NCBI GenBank assembly: GCA_947175015.1
Contig: CAMWLE010000028.1
Coordinates: 1-37,407 of the forward strand
Length of the DNA: 37,407 bases
From: an uncultured bacterium
GTDB lineage: Bacteria > Bacillota > Clostridia > Lachnospirales > Lachnospiraceae
Direction: 5' to 3'
Shown here: positions 16,899 to 25,345 of the stretch, piece after piece
How positions within the stretch are numbered: position 1 is the first letter of the stretch
Layout of the letters: every line of letters begins with the position of its first letter
Notes under the pieces: generated by a model
What the model saw: only the letters and a program-made list of their open reading frames with translations
The model's database searches: none
Told to the model about the DNA's origin: nothing
Translations under genes and position numbers: made by a program

Positions 16899-17912
16899 AT
16901 GCCACAAACCGAAGCAGTAAAACGTGTAAATACCCCACACGATAAAGGGTATAAAAAAAGCCTTTCCAACCCAAAAGAATTTCTGCATTTTTTGCAGAAA
17001 TATATAGGGGAAGAATGGATGATAGCATTGTCAGAATCACAGCTTGCTCTCTGTGACAAAGAATTCATCGAAAAGGATTACGAAGGAAAGGAAGCCGATC
17101 TGCTCTACAAGGTGACTCGAAACGACGGACAGGAAGTATTCATTTTCATATTGCAGGAACAGCAATCTTATGTGGACCAAACCATGGTATTCAGGCTTCT
17201 GATTTATATTGTAAATACATTGCTGAGGCATTTCCTTGCCGCTGGTAAAAAAGTACGGGAAACCGTGGGATTTCGCCTGCCGGCAGTGGTGCCGATTGTA
17301 TTTTATAATGGCAGCGAAACGTGGACTCCTGTGCGCAGCCTGAGGGAATATCAGGGCGGATACGAGTTTTTTGGAGAACATATATTGAATCTGGAATATT
17401 ATTTTGTAGACCTCTCCAAAATAAAAGAGGAATACATACTATCTACAAATACTGTGCTGGACAATATTATGTATTGCGACAAATTCCGCAGAAAACAGGA
17501 ACTTGTGACGGCAGTCAGAGAAGCATACAGGCGAGTAAGATTATTGAGTTCACAGGAAAGAGAGGAATTCCATAACTGGGTAAAGTACATTTTATTGTCA
17601 GTATGTGACAATAAAGAAGTTATAGCGGAAGAAATCATGGCTCAGGCCGAGAATGGAGATGATAACATGGCATTTGAATATACAATTATCAGAGAATTTA
17701 AAAAGGAACGTGAAAAGGGCAAAAATGAAGGCAAAGTGGAGGATAGAATAGAAGCAATCCTGGAATTATTGCAAAGTCTTGGAACGGTTCCGGAAATGAT
17801 TGAGAAAAAAATCAGAGAACAAAAGGATTTGATTATCTTAAAACAATGGCACAAGTTTGCGGCATCCGCTTCTGCAATAGAAGAATTTGAAGAAAAATTG
17901 CACACCGAATAA
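16899..17912 (+). CDS. Rpn-family recombination-promoting nuclease / putative transposase
   Basis: 337 residues. The N-terminal two thirds match the Rpn (YhgA-like, PD-(D/E)XK) family: HDKGYKKSLSNPKEFLHFLQKYIG, the acidic EADLLYKV, then VFIFILQEQQSYVDQTMVFRLLIYI with the E-x-Q core, and VPIVFYNGSETWT. The C-terminus is a charged helical tail typical of the family. In E. coli, Rpn proteins are DNA endonucleases that increase RecA-independent recombination. The ATG at 16899 follows AAAAGGAGG at good spacing. An ATG 6 bases upstream is too close to that site. It is distinct from the truncated Rpn copy at 128. Confidence 0.85.
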   Translation: MPQTEAVKRVNTPHDKGYKKSLSNPKEFLHFLQKYIGEEWMIALSESQLALCDKEFIEKDYEGKEADLLYKVTRNDGQEVFIFILQEQQSYVDQTMVFRLLIYIVNTLLRHFLAAGKKVRETVGFRLPAVVPIVFYNGSETWTPVRSLREYQGGYEFFGEHILNLEYYFVDLSKIKEEYILSTNTVLDNIMYCDKFRRKQELVTAVREAYRRVRLLSSQEREEFHNWVKYILLSVCDNKEVIAEEIMAQAENGDDNMAFEYTIIREFKKEREKGKNEGKVEDRIEAILELLQSLGTVPEMIEKKIREQKDLIILKQWHKFAASASAIEEFEEKLHTE

Positions 17913-18017
17913 ATTCATTCCCCAACCTCTCTTTCCTTGAAATACCTTTGATATGCCCCTTTAACCTACATACCCTATGGTTGGGAAATCCCGCCTGAAA
18001 AATATCATAGAATCTTA

Positions 18018-18047
18018 TAACAGTTCAGGCAGATCACTGAACTGTTA
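18018..18047. repeat. 11-bp perfect inverted repeat between convergent genes
   Basis: TAACAGTTCAG, 8-nt loop, CTGAACTGTTA. It lies between the convergent Rpn and RsmF-like genes and could serve as a terminator hairpin for both, though neither side has a clean T-run (TTTATTTTT starts about 16 bases later on plus). Confidence 0.5.
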
Positions 18048-18095
18048 CAGTATCTATCCTATCTTTATTTTTGCAAAAGATACTCACCGGACAAT

Positions 18096-19817
18096 TCAAC
18101 GATGCTTCCCCCTTAACCCTCTCGGGTAATGATTCTTCATCATTCCCCCGGTTAATTTCCCCCAGCCGATGCCAAAACCATCTACACAGATGAGATACCA
18201 TCCTTTCTCTCCTTCCGCCGGAAAAGTCTCACCGTTGAGATAAGTAAGAATCATTTGTCCGCAAGAATCCAGATTCCAACTATGCACCACTCCGGAAGGC
18301 ATAAGCGCCAGTGCTAACGCATGGGAAGGTTCAAACCGATTTTTCCTCAGTTCCCCAAGGTGCAGCCCAGGCCGAAGCACTTTCAAACCTTTCAATGCAG
18401 GCATTCCGTCAGCAACCAGATATAAATTATCTCCAAAACCAACCATTTGCGGCTTCCCGACCAGCCCTGCTATTTCTCCCAGCCCACTCAGCATAGCTTC
18501 CATATCTGCCTGTATAAGATTCCCTTTTCCGGGCTGCCTTTTGAGAACATCTTTTTTCCTCATGGCAGAGATTTTCAGATTTTCGCAGGCAAACTCCACA
18601 AAACTCTCTGGTACCTTTCGGACAATTCCCTCTATCATCCCCCTGGAGTGCTGTTTTTGATATCCTGTCTGCGATTCCTTCGACTTCTTCAGAACAGCAA
18701 CATAATGCCCCTCTCCTTTGATGCGGTGAGGCCACAGCCGCAATGTACCATCCAGCCCCGAAACCGGTTCTTTAACATATTCTGCGCTGCCATCACATCC
18801 TGCCAAACCACGACGTGCCTTTTCCATTGAGGAAATATTCACTATTTCAAATTCTTCATGCCTGTGAACAAATCTACTGATGCTTCCCTCATTTTCCTCC
18901 GGAGCAAATGTACAGGTAGAATACACCAATCTACCGCCAGAACGAAGCATTCTGGCCGCACAATCCAATATTCCATCCTGCCTGTCTGCACACATTGTCA
19001 CATTTTCTGGACTCCATTCCTCACAGGCGGCATCATTTTTACGAAACATCCCTTCACCGGAACAAGGTGCATCCACCAATATCCTGTCAAAGTATTCCGG
19101 AAAACACTCCGCTAACCGTTCCGGCGTTTCATTGAGAACGCAGGCATTACAGATCCCCATACGCTCTATGTTTTCAGACAATACTTTTGCGCGTGCAGGA
19201 TTTATCTCATTACAGAACAAAATCCCCTTCCCCCTCATTCCGGCTGCTATCTGTGTACTTTTTCCTCCTGGTGCGGCACACAGATCCAGTACCCGCTCTC
19301 CTGGCTGTGCCCCAAGCAGCTCTGCCGGCACCATAGCGCTGGGTTCCTGGATATAATACACACCTGCATCGTGATAAGGATGCTTCCCGGGACAATCTTC
19401 TGCTTCATAATAATAACCGTTCTCCGCCCAAGGCACCTTTGACAAATGGGGCTTCCATGCAGCCAAAATCTCATTTATTCTGCATATATCCACACTTCCC
19501 ACAACTTCATCTGCCCTTTCCAGAACATCCTCCGCTTCTTCCAGAACTTCATCCGCCTTTTCTGGAACATCCTCCGCTTTTTCCAGAACTTCATCCGCCC
19601 TTTCTGGAACATCCTCCGCTTCTTCCGCAACTCCATCCGCCTTTTCTAAAACGTCCTCCGTCTTTCCCGGAATCCCGGCTGCGCGCAATTTGAACACATT
19701 GATACGCAGCGCCTGATACCTTTCCTGCGCAAACGTTTCCAGAAAAGCTCCATATTCCTCACCCAACATCTGCTGCATTCTCTCTATAAATGCCTCTGGA
19801 AGCATACTCTCACCCAT
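18096..19817 (-). CDS. RsmF/NOL1-NOP2-Sun-type rRNA m5C methyltransferase with repeat insertion
   Basis: 573 residues. The SAM-binding core has motif I RVLDLCAAPGGKSTQIAA, then DRILVDAPCSGEGMFRKN (motif IV cysteine) and LVYSTCTFAPEENE (motif VI, nucleophilic cysteine), as in RsmF/RsmB enzymes. The C-terminal part (about 390-573) looks like the RsmF C-terminal PUA-like domains that help bind rRNA. The N-terminal domain is interrupted at residues 54-109 by four 14-residue repeats of the form EDVxExADEVLEEA. The start is either the ATG at 19817, with GAAGG close upstream, or the ATG at 19805 (MLPEAF). It lies 70 bases behind the response regulator gene, so it could be the third gene of that operon. 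Confidence 0.88.
   Translation of the reverse strand: MGESMLPEAFIERMQQMLGEEYGAFLETFAQERYQALRINVFKLRAAGIPGKTEDVLEKADGVAEEAEDVPERADEVLEKAEDVPEKADEVLEEAEDVLERADEVVGSVDICRINEILAAWKPHLSKVPWAENGYYYEAEDCPGKHPYHDAGVYYIQEPSAMVPAELLGAQPGERVLDLCAAPGGKSTQIAAGMRGKGILFCNEINPARAKVLSENIERMGICNACVLNETPERLAECFPEYFDRILVDAPCSGEGMFRKNDAACEEWSPENVTMCADRQDGILDCAARMLRSGGRLVYSTCTFAPEENEGSISRFVHRHEEFEIVNISSMEKARRGLAGCDGSAEYVKEPVSGLDGTLRLWPHRIKGEGHYVAVLKKSKESQTGYQKQHSRGMIEGIVRKVPESFVEFACENLKISAMRKKDVLKRQPGKGNLIQADMEAMLSGLGEIAGLVGKPQMVGFGDNLYLVADGMPALKGLKVLRPGLHLGELRKNRFEPSHALALALMPSGVVHSWNLDSCGQMILTYLNGETFPAEGEKGWYLICVDGFGIGWGKLTGGMMKNHYPRGLRGKHR
19491..19658 (-). repeat. Four 42-bp in-frame tandem repeats inside the RsmF-like gene
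   Basis: 168 bp = 4 x 42 bp, residues 54-109. Each unit encodes an acidic 14-mer (EDVLEKADGVAEEA, EDVPERADEVLEKA, EDVPEKADEVLEEA, EDVLERADEVVGSV). It probably forms a charged helix projecting from the N-terminal domain. Confidence 0.85.
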
Positions 19818-19887
19818 ACCTTCAGACCCGGAAATCCTATTTCAGCTTCCCGGTTCCAACATTCCTCTTCTATTTTTCATTTGTCAT

Positions 19888-20580
19888 CTATACCTTAAAC
19901 CGATATCCCACACCCCATATTGTCTCAATATACTGGGGCTTCGCCGTATCAGGCTCAATCTTCTCTCTGATTTTTTTAATGTGTACTGTAACAGTAGCTA
20001 TATCTCCGATAGAATCCATATCCCAGATTTCCCGGAACAATTCTTCCTTTGTATAAACATGGTTGGGATTTTCCGCAAGAAAAGTCAGCAAATCAAATTC
20101 CTTTGTAGTAAAAGTTCTCTCTTCACCGTTTACATAGACACGGCGGGCCGTCTTATCAATGCGAATCCCCCTGATCTCCACAATGTCATTCTGCGGCTTC
20201 TGATTGGTACCTACCAAACGCTCATATCTTGCCATATGCGCCTTCACCCTGGCCACCAACTCACTTGGACTGAAAGGCTTCGTCATATAATCGTCCGCCC
20301 CCAGGCCCAGGCCCCTTATCTTGTCAATATCATCCTTTTTAGCAGAAACCATCAAAATAGGAATATTCTTTTCCTCTCGAATCTTCCTGCATACTTCAAA
20401 GCCATCCATGCCAGGCAGCATCAAATCCAAAATAACCAGATTATAATCTCCCTTAAGCGCCATGGCAAGCCCCTCGTCCCCGGTATTACAAATATCTACC
20501 TGAAAATCACTCAATTCCAGGTAGTCCTTCTCCAAATCTGCAATTGCAACTTCATCCTCAATAATCAAAATCCTGCTCAT
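19888..20580 (-). CDS. OmpR/PhoB-family response regulator
   Basis: 230 residues. The receiver domain has the acidic pair E8-D9 (IIEDE), phospho-acceptor D52 (VILDLMLPGMDG), S79 in MVSAK and the conserved lysine in TKPFSPSEL. The winged-helix effector (about 130-230) ends with IETIWGVGYRFKV, the standard OmpR-type C-terminus. The cognate kinase gene is directly upstream (78 bases), so the order is kinase then regulator, the reverse of the common order. The regulon is unknown. The downstream RsmF-like gene may be co-transcribed. Confidence 0.93.
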   Translation of the reverse strand: MSRILIIEDEVAIADLEKDYLELSDFQVDICNTGDEGLAMALKGDYNLVILDLMLPGMDGFEVCRKIREEKNIPILMVSAKKDDIDKIRGLGLGADDYMTKPFSPSELVARVKAHMARYERLVGTNQKPQNDIVEIRGIRIDKTARRVYVNGEERTFTTKEFDLLTFLAENPNHVYTKEELFREIWDMDSIGDIATVTVHIKKIREKIEPDTAKPQYIETIWGVGYRFKV

Positions 20581-20658
20581 GCCAATATCCTGCCTTTCTG
20601 TTCTAGGTTCTGTAGCTTTATTTATGCTTCATATGCGCATTATGTTTTTCTGCCACCA

Positions 20659-22140
20659 TTACTTCCCATCCTGAAGCTCAATATATTTTCTCAACACAAA
20701 GTTAATACAAGTACCCTCACCCTCTTTGCTGGTGGCCCAGATATATCCCCCATGGTCTTCCACAATCTTCTTCACAATGGAAAGTCCAATACCGCTGCCG
20801 CCCTGGGCAGAATTACGGGAAGCATCTGTGCGGTAAAAACGCTCAAAAATCTTAGGCAGATCCTTTTGCGCAATCCCTTTTCCGTTATCCTCAATCTCAA
20901 TGCGAATAGAATCCACTTCATCCAGAATCCGGATATCAATCACACCCTGAGGTTTATCAATGTATTTTACACTGTTGCTGATAATATTATTAATGACCTT
21001 CTTCATCTGCTCCGGGTCCGCAATAACAACCGTGTCGGGTCTGGCCAGATTAGAATAATTCAACTCAATACTTTTCTGCTCCAGATCCAACCCCACCTCT
21101 TCCACACAGTCACCAAAATAATCTGCCACGTTAATACGATGAAAATTATATGGAATCCGATTATTGTCAATTCCGGAATAATAGGTCAGTTCATTGATAA
21201 GCCGCTCCATATCATTGGCCTTATTATAAATGGTCTTAATATACTTATCCATCTTCTCAGGAGTATCCGCCACACCATCCATAATTCCTTCCACATAACC
21301 CTTAATTGCTGTAATGGGCGTTTTCAAATCATGGGATATATTGCTGACCAGCTCTCTGTTCTGCTTTTCACTCTCTTCGCTCTCTTCTGTGTTCTCCTTC
21401 AGTCTCAGACGCATATCCTCATAATTCCGGTATAAATCACCGATTTCGCCTTTGGCATCTGTCTGCAGCGCATATTCAAAATTCCCCTCCTTAATCTTGC
21501 GCATGGCAATATTCAGCTCATTGATCGGATTGAATACCCCTCTGTGAATCCACCATGTCAGCATCAGACTGGTAAACATCAAAATCAGAAAAATCGCCAC
21601 AAACATGTCTATCAGCAAATGTCTTGAAATCAGGGAATTCACCTTAGTGACTACAAACGCACTTCCCTCACTGCCGTCCGGAAAAAGAAAGTCCAACTGC
21701 TTAACAAACTTATCCAAAGCATCAAAATAAATCCCTGAATCCTCCGATACCCCTTGTTCTTGATAGTCTGGCAGCTTGTCAAAAATCGCCTCTGCCGCCT
21801 CTTGATTCCCTGTATAATAAAGCTCGTTCCCTTTTCTTACAATAATATATGTTGTCTTTCTTGCAACCTGTGAATTTACCCTCTCCAGATACTCTTTGTC
21901 TGCCAGTCTGGAAGCATCCTCGGCAATTTGATCCCGCAGATAATAAAATGCCCTGTCTGTGATCTCCACTGCTTCCTGCATATTCTCCACCAATGCCGTA
22001 TAATCCGGTTTTACCGCCGGAAAACCCTTCTGAACATTCATCAGATACAATCCAATTCCGCAAAACGCCAGTATAGTCAACGCCAATGGCAAAACAACAA
22101 TCGTAATAAAAGTAACTCTCAATCTTGTCTTAAATTTCAT
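20659..22140 (-). CDS. Membrane sensor histidine kinase
   Basis: 493 residues. TM1 is at about 10-34, an extracellular sensor domain of about 140 residues follows, and TM2 is at about 176-198. Then come a HAMP domain (NPINELNIAMRKIKEGNF), a short coiled coil and the HisKA box SNISHDLKTPITAIKGY with H270. The HATPase has the N box (KVINNIISNSVKY), G1 (EIEDNGKGIA), F box (IFERFYRTDASRN) and G2 (GGSGIGLSIVKKIVEDHGG). All catalytic motifs are intact. The sensor part has no motif that I can tie to a ligand. It pairs with the OmpR-type regulator that follows. Confidence 0.93.
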   Translation of the reverse strand: MKFKTRLRVTFITIVVLPLALTILAFCGIGLYLMNVQKGFPAVKPDYTALVENMQEAVEITDRAFYYLRDQIAEDASRLADKEYLERVNSQVARKTTYIIVRKGNELYYTGNQEAAEAIFDKLPDYQEQGVSEDSGIYFDALDKFVKQLDFLFPDGSEGSAFVVTKVNSLISRHLLIDMFVAIFLILMFTSLMLTWWIHRGVFNPINELNIAMRKIKEGNFEYALQTDAKGEIGDLYRNYEDMRLRLKENTEESEESEKQNRELVSNISHDLKTPITAIKGYVEGIMDGVADTPEKMDKYIKTIYNKANDMERLINELTYYSGIDNNRIPYNFHRINVADYFGDCVEEVGLDLEQKSIELNYSNLARPDTVVIADPEQMKKVINNIISNSVKYIDKPQGVIDIRILDEVDSIRIEIEDNGKGIAQKDLPKIFERFYRTDASRNSAQGGSGIGLSIVKKIVEDHGGYIWATSKEGEGTCINFVLRKYIELQDGK

Positions 22141-22449
22141 AGCAGCACTCCTGTTTCTGCGTTTGCTTTTCCATGCGCCTTTATTGTATTAGAATATCTT
22201 CATTCCGTTCACTCTGGTCAATATGATTGTCACAACACTTACTATGGTCATATTATATCATATCTGAAAGAGCAAAGTATAAATTCAGAAAAATAATAAC
22301 ATTAAAAAAATCTAAAATATATAAGAAAACAGCATGAAACCCTCTCAGATTTACCATTTACCTACTCCCCCATTAACCCAAAAAGGCTGTCACACCAATT
22401 TCAGTGCAACAGCCCCTTCCAACGCTTCACCCTTTGTCGTGAAATCTTA
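22141..22449. other. Intergenic region between histidine kinase and ABC permease genes
   Basis: AT-rich DNA holding the upstream region of the kinase gene and the terminator of the GntR-ABC operon at 22376-22414. I see no further gene. Confidence 0.5.
22376..22414 (-). terminator. Terminator of the GntR-ABC operon
   Basis: On the minus strand GGCTGT (22414-22409) pairs with ACAGCC (22390-22385), with inner GCAC/GTG(T) pairing, followed by TTTTTGGG. It lies about 35 bases past the permease stop codon. Confidence 0.7.
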
Positions 22450-23103
22450 TTAAAATTCCCATTTATTTACAATAGATATGCTGATTCTGCAAGATAATAT
22501 CAATAAAATCAGACTGATTCCAATGCCGCCTGCAGCCATCGGCCCCATGCTCAAAGCGGATAAATTCTCCAATAGAGCATCTATATTCAGATGCATTCCC
22601 TCTACCAGCTTCCCCCCTATAACACCGACAACAATCAACACTCCTACAACACTGATCATAACAATTCTGCCTTTTTCTCCGCCAAATTTCAAATGAAAGG
22701 GTAGTAAAATTGACAACAGGATCATGGGTATAGGAAGCAGCGTTATCCCCACCATAATATTATCCATTGCAAAACCGTTGTTTCTAATCAATCCGGCAAC
22801 CGTCGCCAAAACCGTCCCCAGCAGCCACCCGCCTCCGCTCATAATCAACCCCAAGCCATACTTTTCAATCACATATTCTTTCTTCGTCACCGGCAGCGAA
22901 AACAGAAATGTATACCCCTTGTCGAATTCATCATAACTGAGCGTGCTGGATGTAAACGTAGCACCCAAGAGCGCCAAATATACAATAATAAAGGATAAAT
23001 CCTTCATGTAGTACGACATTCCCACCGCAATTATCAGAATCATCAGCAGGGAATTCTTCATATTTTTCATCAGCTTCATATCTTTGATCAACAAGCCTTT
23101 CAT
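22450..23103 (-). CDS. ABC-2 type permease subunit
   Basis: 217 residues with six membrane segments. It starts MKGLLIKDMKLMKNMKNSLLM, then SYDEFDKGYTFLFSLPVTKKEYVIEKY, the signature of the ABC2_membrane_5 family found with YtrA-type operons. The start codon overlaps the end of the ATPase gene by 4 bases (ATGA type), so the two are translationally coupled. It probably forms the membrane part of an exporter whose substrate is unknown; relatives handle peptides, antibiotics or cell-wall-active compounds. Confidence 0.85.
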   Translation of the reverse strand: MKGLLIKDMKLMKNMKNSLLMILIIAVGMSYYMKDLSFIIVYLALLGATFTSSTLSYDEFDKGYTFLFSLPVTKKEYVIEKYGLGLIMSGGGWLLGTVLATVAGLIRNNGFAMDNIMVGITLLPIPMILLSILLPFHLKFGGEKGRIVMISVVGVLIVVGVIGGKLVEGMHLNIDALLENLSALSMGPMAAGGIGISLILLILSCRISISIVNKWEF

Positions 23104-23951
23104 ACCATGTCACCTCGAATCATCATTGTAATCACTCCATCAATGGTTCCCTTTTCTATGGCCAATTTCGGATAATTTTCCATATAATATTGCTTCTGGT
23201 TTGTCAGACAGCTAAATCCAAAACTCTCTTTTTTTGTACGCAGAATATATTGTTTATCCATGGCCACATACTGTCTCTCGTCCGCCTTAAGCAGTGCATA
23301 GTCGCTTAACAGTACATCCGTCTCCTCATGAAGGATAATCTTGCCCTCATGAATCATATAAACATCATCACACAAAGTCTCCAAATCACCGGAAATATGT
23401 GAACTGATCAGAATCGCCCTGTCTTCATCTTTCTCCATGAAGTCCCGCAGCATCTCCAATAATTCATCCCTTGCCACCACATCAAGCCCCGCCGTGGGTT
23501 CATCCAATATCAACAGTCTTGCATTATGAGAGACTGCAACAATCACCTTCAATTTTGCCTTCATGCCTGTGGAAAATTCTTTGATCTTCTTGTTGTCGGG
23601 CAGTCCGAATTTTCTAATCTGATCCTGAAAAAAAGCTTTATCAAATTTCTCATAGAGGCTGTCAAGCACCGGAATGATGTCTTTGATGGTCAGATAGCCA
23701 CTGAAACCGGAATCCGACAAAACGACACCCAAATCCTGCTTCTCCTTTGCCCCAAGATCCTGTATATTTTTCCCCAGAATACAGATATTCCCACTGTCCG
23801 GCGTAATCAATCCCAAAGCCGCTTTAAATGTGGTACTTTTCCCGGCGCCATTCTGCCCGATTAAGCCTGTGATACGCCCCGGTAAAATCTCCAGGGAGCA
23901 ATCCAACAAAAATGTGCCGTAATTTTTTCTTAAATGTTCCATTTTTAACAT
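23100..23951 (-). CDS. ABC transporter ATP-binding protein
   Basis: 283 residues. Walker A is GLIGQNGAGKSTTFKAALGL, the Q-loop region is VLSDSG, and the signature is EFSTGMKAKLKV (STGM in place of LSGGQ, common in this subfamily). Walker B is LLILDEPTAGLD and the H-loop is ILISSHI. The C-terminal 70 residues are an accessory domain (QYILRTKKESFGF). GGAGGGATAATT precedes the ATG and begins in the last codons of the GntR gene. It partners with the following permease. Confidence 0.93.
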   Translation of the reverse strand: MLKMEHLRKNYGTFLLDCSLEILPGRITGLIGQNGAGKSTTFKAALGLITPDSGNICILGKNIQDLGAKEKQDLGVVLSDSGFSGYLTIKDIIPVLDSLYEKFDKAFFQDQIRKFGLPDNKKIKEFSTGMKAKLKVIVAVSHNARLLILDEPTAGLDVVARDELLEMLRDFMEKDEDRAILISSHISGDLETLCDDVYMIHEGKIILHEETDVLLSDYALLKADERQYVAMDKQYILRTKKESFGFSCLTNQKQYYMENYPKLAIEKGTIDGVITMMIRGDMV

Positions 23952-23953
23952 AA

Positions 23954-24325
23954 TTATCCCTCCAAAATCAATTCAAATAAGCTCCTGATTTCCTCGTCGC
24001 TTATCCCATATCTTCTGCCCTTACAGACAGCCATCTCCAAATCTGCCTCCAACTCTTTCTTCTGTTCCTCCTGCAAAAGCTGCTGATTCACCGCTGTCAC
24101 ATAGGTACCTTTTCCGTGAATGGTAACAGTGAATCCCTCTTCCTCCAGGCTGTCATAGGCCTTTTTGACAGTCAGTGCACTGATTTTCAACTCTTTGGAT
24201 AAAGTGCGAACAGAAGGCAGATTATCGTTTTCCTTTAAATCTCCATTGCGAATCAACGTTTTCATCTGATCCACAATTTGTTCATATATGGGAATCATGG
24301 AAGAACTGTTTATAATAATGCGCAT
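23954..24325 (-). CDS. GntR-family (YtrA-type) transcriptional regulator
   Basis: 123 residues. The winged helix (IPIYEQIVDQMKTLIRNGDLKENDNLPSVRTLSKELKIS, then ALTVKKAYDSLEEEGF) is followed only by a short C-terminal helix. That is the YtrA subfamily layout, almost always first in an ABC operon. It probably represses its own operon by binding the palindrome at 24343-24391. An inducer is not visible from sequence. Confidence 0.92.
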   Translation of the reverse strand: MRIIINSSSMIPIYEQIVDQMKTLIRNGDLKENDNLPSVRTLSKELKISALTVKKAYDSLEEEGFTVTIHGKGTYVTAVNQQLLQEEQKKELEADLEMAVCKGRRYGISDEEIRSLFELILEG

Positions 24326-24342
24326 TTATCTTTCCTCCTTGC

Positions 24343-24391
24343 AAACAGTATATAACAGTATGCATCTGTTGTCAAGTGTTATATACTGTTT
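24343..24391 (-). promoter_or_regulatory. GntR-ABC promoter embedded in a 15-bp-arm palindrome
   Basis: Arms AAACAGTATATAACA (24343-24357) and TGTTATATACTGTTT (24377-24391) are a perfect inverted repeat. On the minus strand TTGACA (24375-24370) lies in the 19-bp centre and TATACT (24352-24347) lies inside the promoter-proximal arm, with a 17-base spacer. Binding of both arms would block both promoter boxes. Confidence 0.85.
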
Positions 24392-24497
24392 ATTTCAATT
24401 AATTTTTCCCATATTTCAAGAATTCTCATACACCGTCGAAACGCTGATATATAGTGGCTTTTCCGCATTTATCATCATTTCCCGCTTAGGACAAATC

Positions 24498-24513
24498 TTA
24501 AGAAAGTTTTAAG
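24498..24513 (+). repeat. Left candidate att repeat
   Basis: TTAAGAAAGTTTTAAG, identical to 27615-27630 in the same orientation. The next 15 bases are also similar at the two ends (10 of 15 match). Confidence 0.6.
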
Positions 24514-24621
24514 TTTACCACTTTTTACCGCCTTTTACAACATTCCATCCTTTGTCAAAATCCTCTATTTATGCGGCCTTCAACATTTTACACATTTCCC
24601 TGCAATGCCGCTCTAATCTCT

Positions 24622-24645
24622 ATTAGTGACAGTGTTAGTGACACT
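24622..24645 (+). repeat. Left candidate integrase arm-type site
   Basis: ATTAGTGAC-N4-TTAGTGACACT, the same arrangement and orientation as 27546-27569. Two TTAGTGAC units are 13 bp apart. Confidence 0.6.
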
Positions 24646-25001
24646 ATTCTGACAGTTTCATGGCGGCCCTCTCCGTAGAGCTGCTCCATGTCCTGTTGAA
24701 TTCCTCCACCCCGTTATGCCGGTATGCTTCCGCTTCCAGCCATTCCGGAAGAAAGGAAGCCAGCCTGCTTCCATAACGAAGCTCCTGCAGTGCCTTGAAC
24801 TCCACACTCCACACTTTGCTTATGGATAATCCAAGCGCTTCCCCCGAAGGCCTCATATTCATGCCGTTCTTCGTTGTACTTCTGGATTTCTGCCAGGCCG
24901 TCTAAGCTGTCATAGAACGCCTCCGCCAGTACTTGACTGTCAAAGCACACATAGCCCTCTACACCATCATCACACCAATACTTTACTCTGAATTCGTCCA
25001 T
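24644..25001 (-). pseudogene. Small element-borne gene broken by a 7-bp tandem duplication
   Basis: From the ATG at 25001 (MDEFRVKYWCDDGVEGYVCF) the frame runs to a HKQSVE stretch, where CTCCACA is present twice in tandem (24800-24813, plus strand). Removing one copy restores one frame of 116 residues that continues EFKALQELRYGSRLASFLPE and ends AAMKLSE at 24644. As it stands, the first frame runs out at 24714 with unrelated sequence. I do not recognise the protein. GGAGGAACC precedes the ATG. Short-repeat slippage could restore the frame. Confidence 0.65.
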
Positions 25002-25030
25002 GGTTCCTCCTTCCTGTTGCGACGTCGCAA

Positions 25031-25225
25031 CTAATCCTCAATGATTTCTGTCACATCCACCCCCAGGGCCTTGGCAATACGTCCGGCAGTCGCAGGCTTG
25101 CATGTTCTCCGTGTATAGACATTACAGACAGTGTGAATAGGCATGTTTGCTTTTTTTGCCAATGTGTCCCTGTTCAGTTCTGCTCTCGCCATTGCAATCT
25201 CCAACTTGCTTTTACTGACCTTCAA
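25031..25225 (-). CDS. Small XRE-type helix-turn-helix protein
   Basis: 64 residues, almost entirely one HTH domain (ELNRDTLAKKANMPIHTVCNVY, then KPATAGRIAKALGVDVTEIIE). The start is TTG at 25225, with AAAGGAG about 10 bases upstream. It is divergent from the larger regulator at 25346, with two operators between them, in the manner of a Cro/CI or excision-control pair. It probably binds the same operators or controls the left part of the element. Confidence 0.75.
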   Translation of the reverse strand: MKVSKSKLEIAMARAELNRDTLAKKANMPIHTVCNVYTRRTCKPATAGRIAKALGVDVTEIIED

Positions 25226-25251
25226 TTTTTCTTTCTCCTTTCATTCTTGAC

Positions 25252-25296
25252 GATTCAATTTGAATCTGTTATTATATTACCAATTCAATTTGAATC
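25252..25296. promoter_or_regulatory. Twin operators between divergent regulators
   Basis: GATTCAATTTGAATC (25252-25266) and AATTCAATTTGAATC (25282-25296) share the perfect palindrome ATTCAA-T-TTGAAT, with centres exactly 30 bp apart (about three helical turns). For the plus-strand regulator, TTGAAT inside the second operator can serve as a -35 box, 18 bases from TATGAT. Repressor occupancy would therefore block it. Confidence 0.8.
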
Positions 25297-25345
25297 TGTC
25301 TTTTTTTAGTCCGTATGATATATTAAGAATACGGAGGAAACAACA

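Noticed and set aside
19439..19693. Proline-rich plus-strand repeat frame
   Set aside because: Antisense shadow of the 42-bp repeats in the RsmF-like gene. It has no ribosome site and the enzyme motifs are on the other strand.
19981..21435. 484-codon plus-strand frame
   Set aside because: It spans the antisense of two well-defined genes (response regulator and kinase) and has no start signal.
19888..22140. VanR/VanS pair for the vanG-vanT genes
   Set aside because: It is more than 5 kb away on the other strand, with the kinase gene first and separate operons between. Nothing specific links the sensor domain to VanS.
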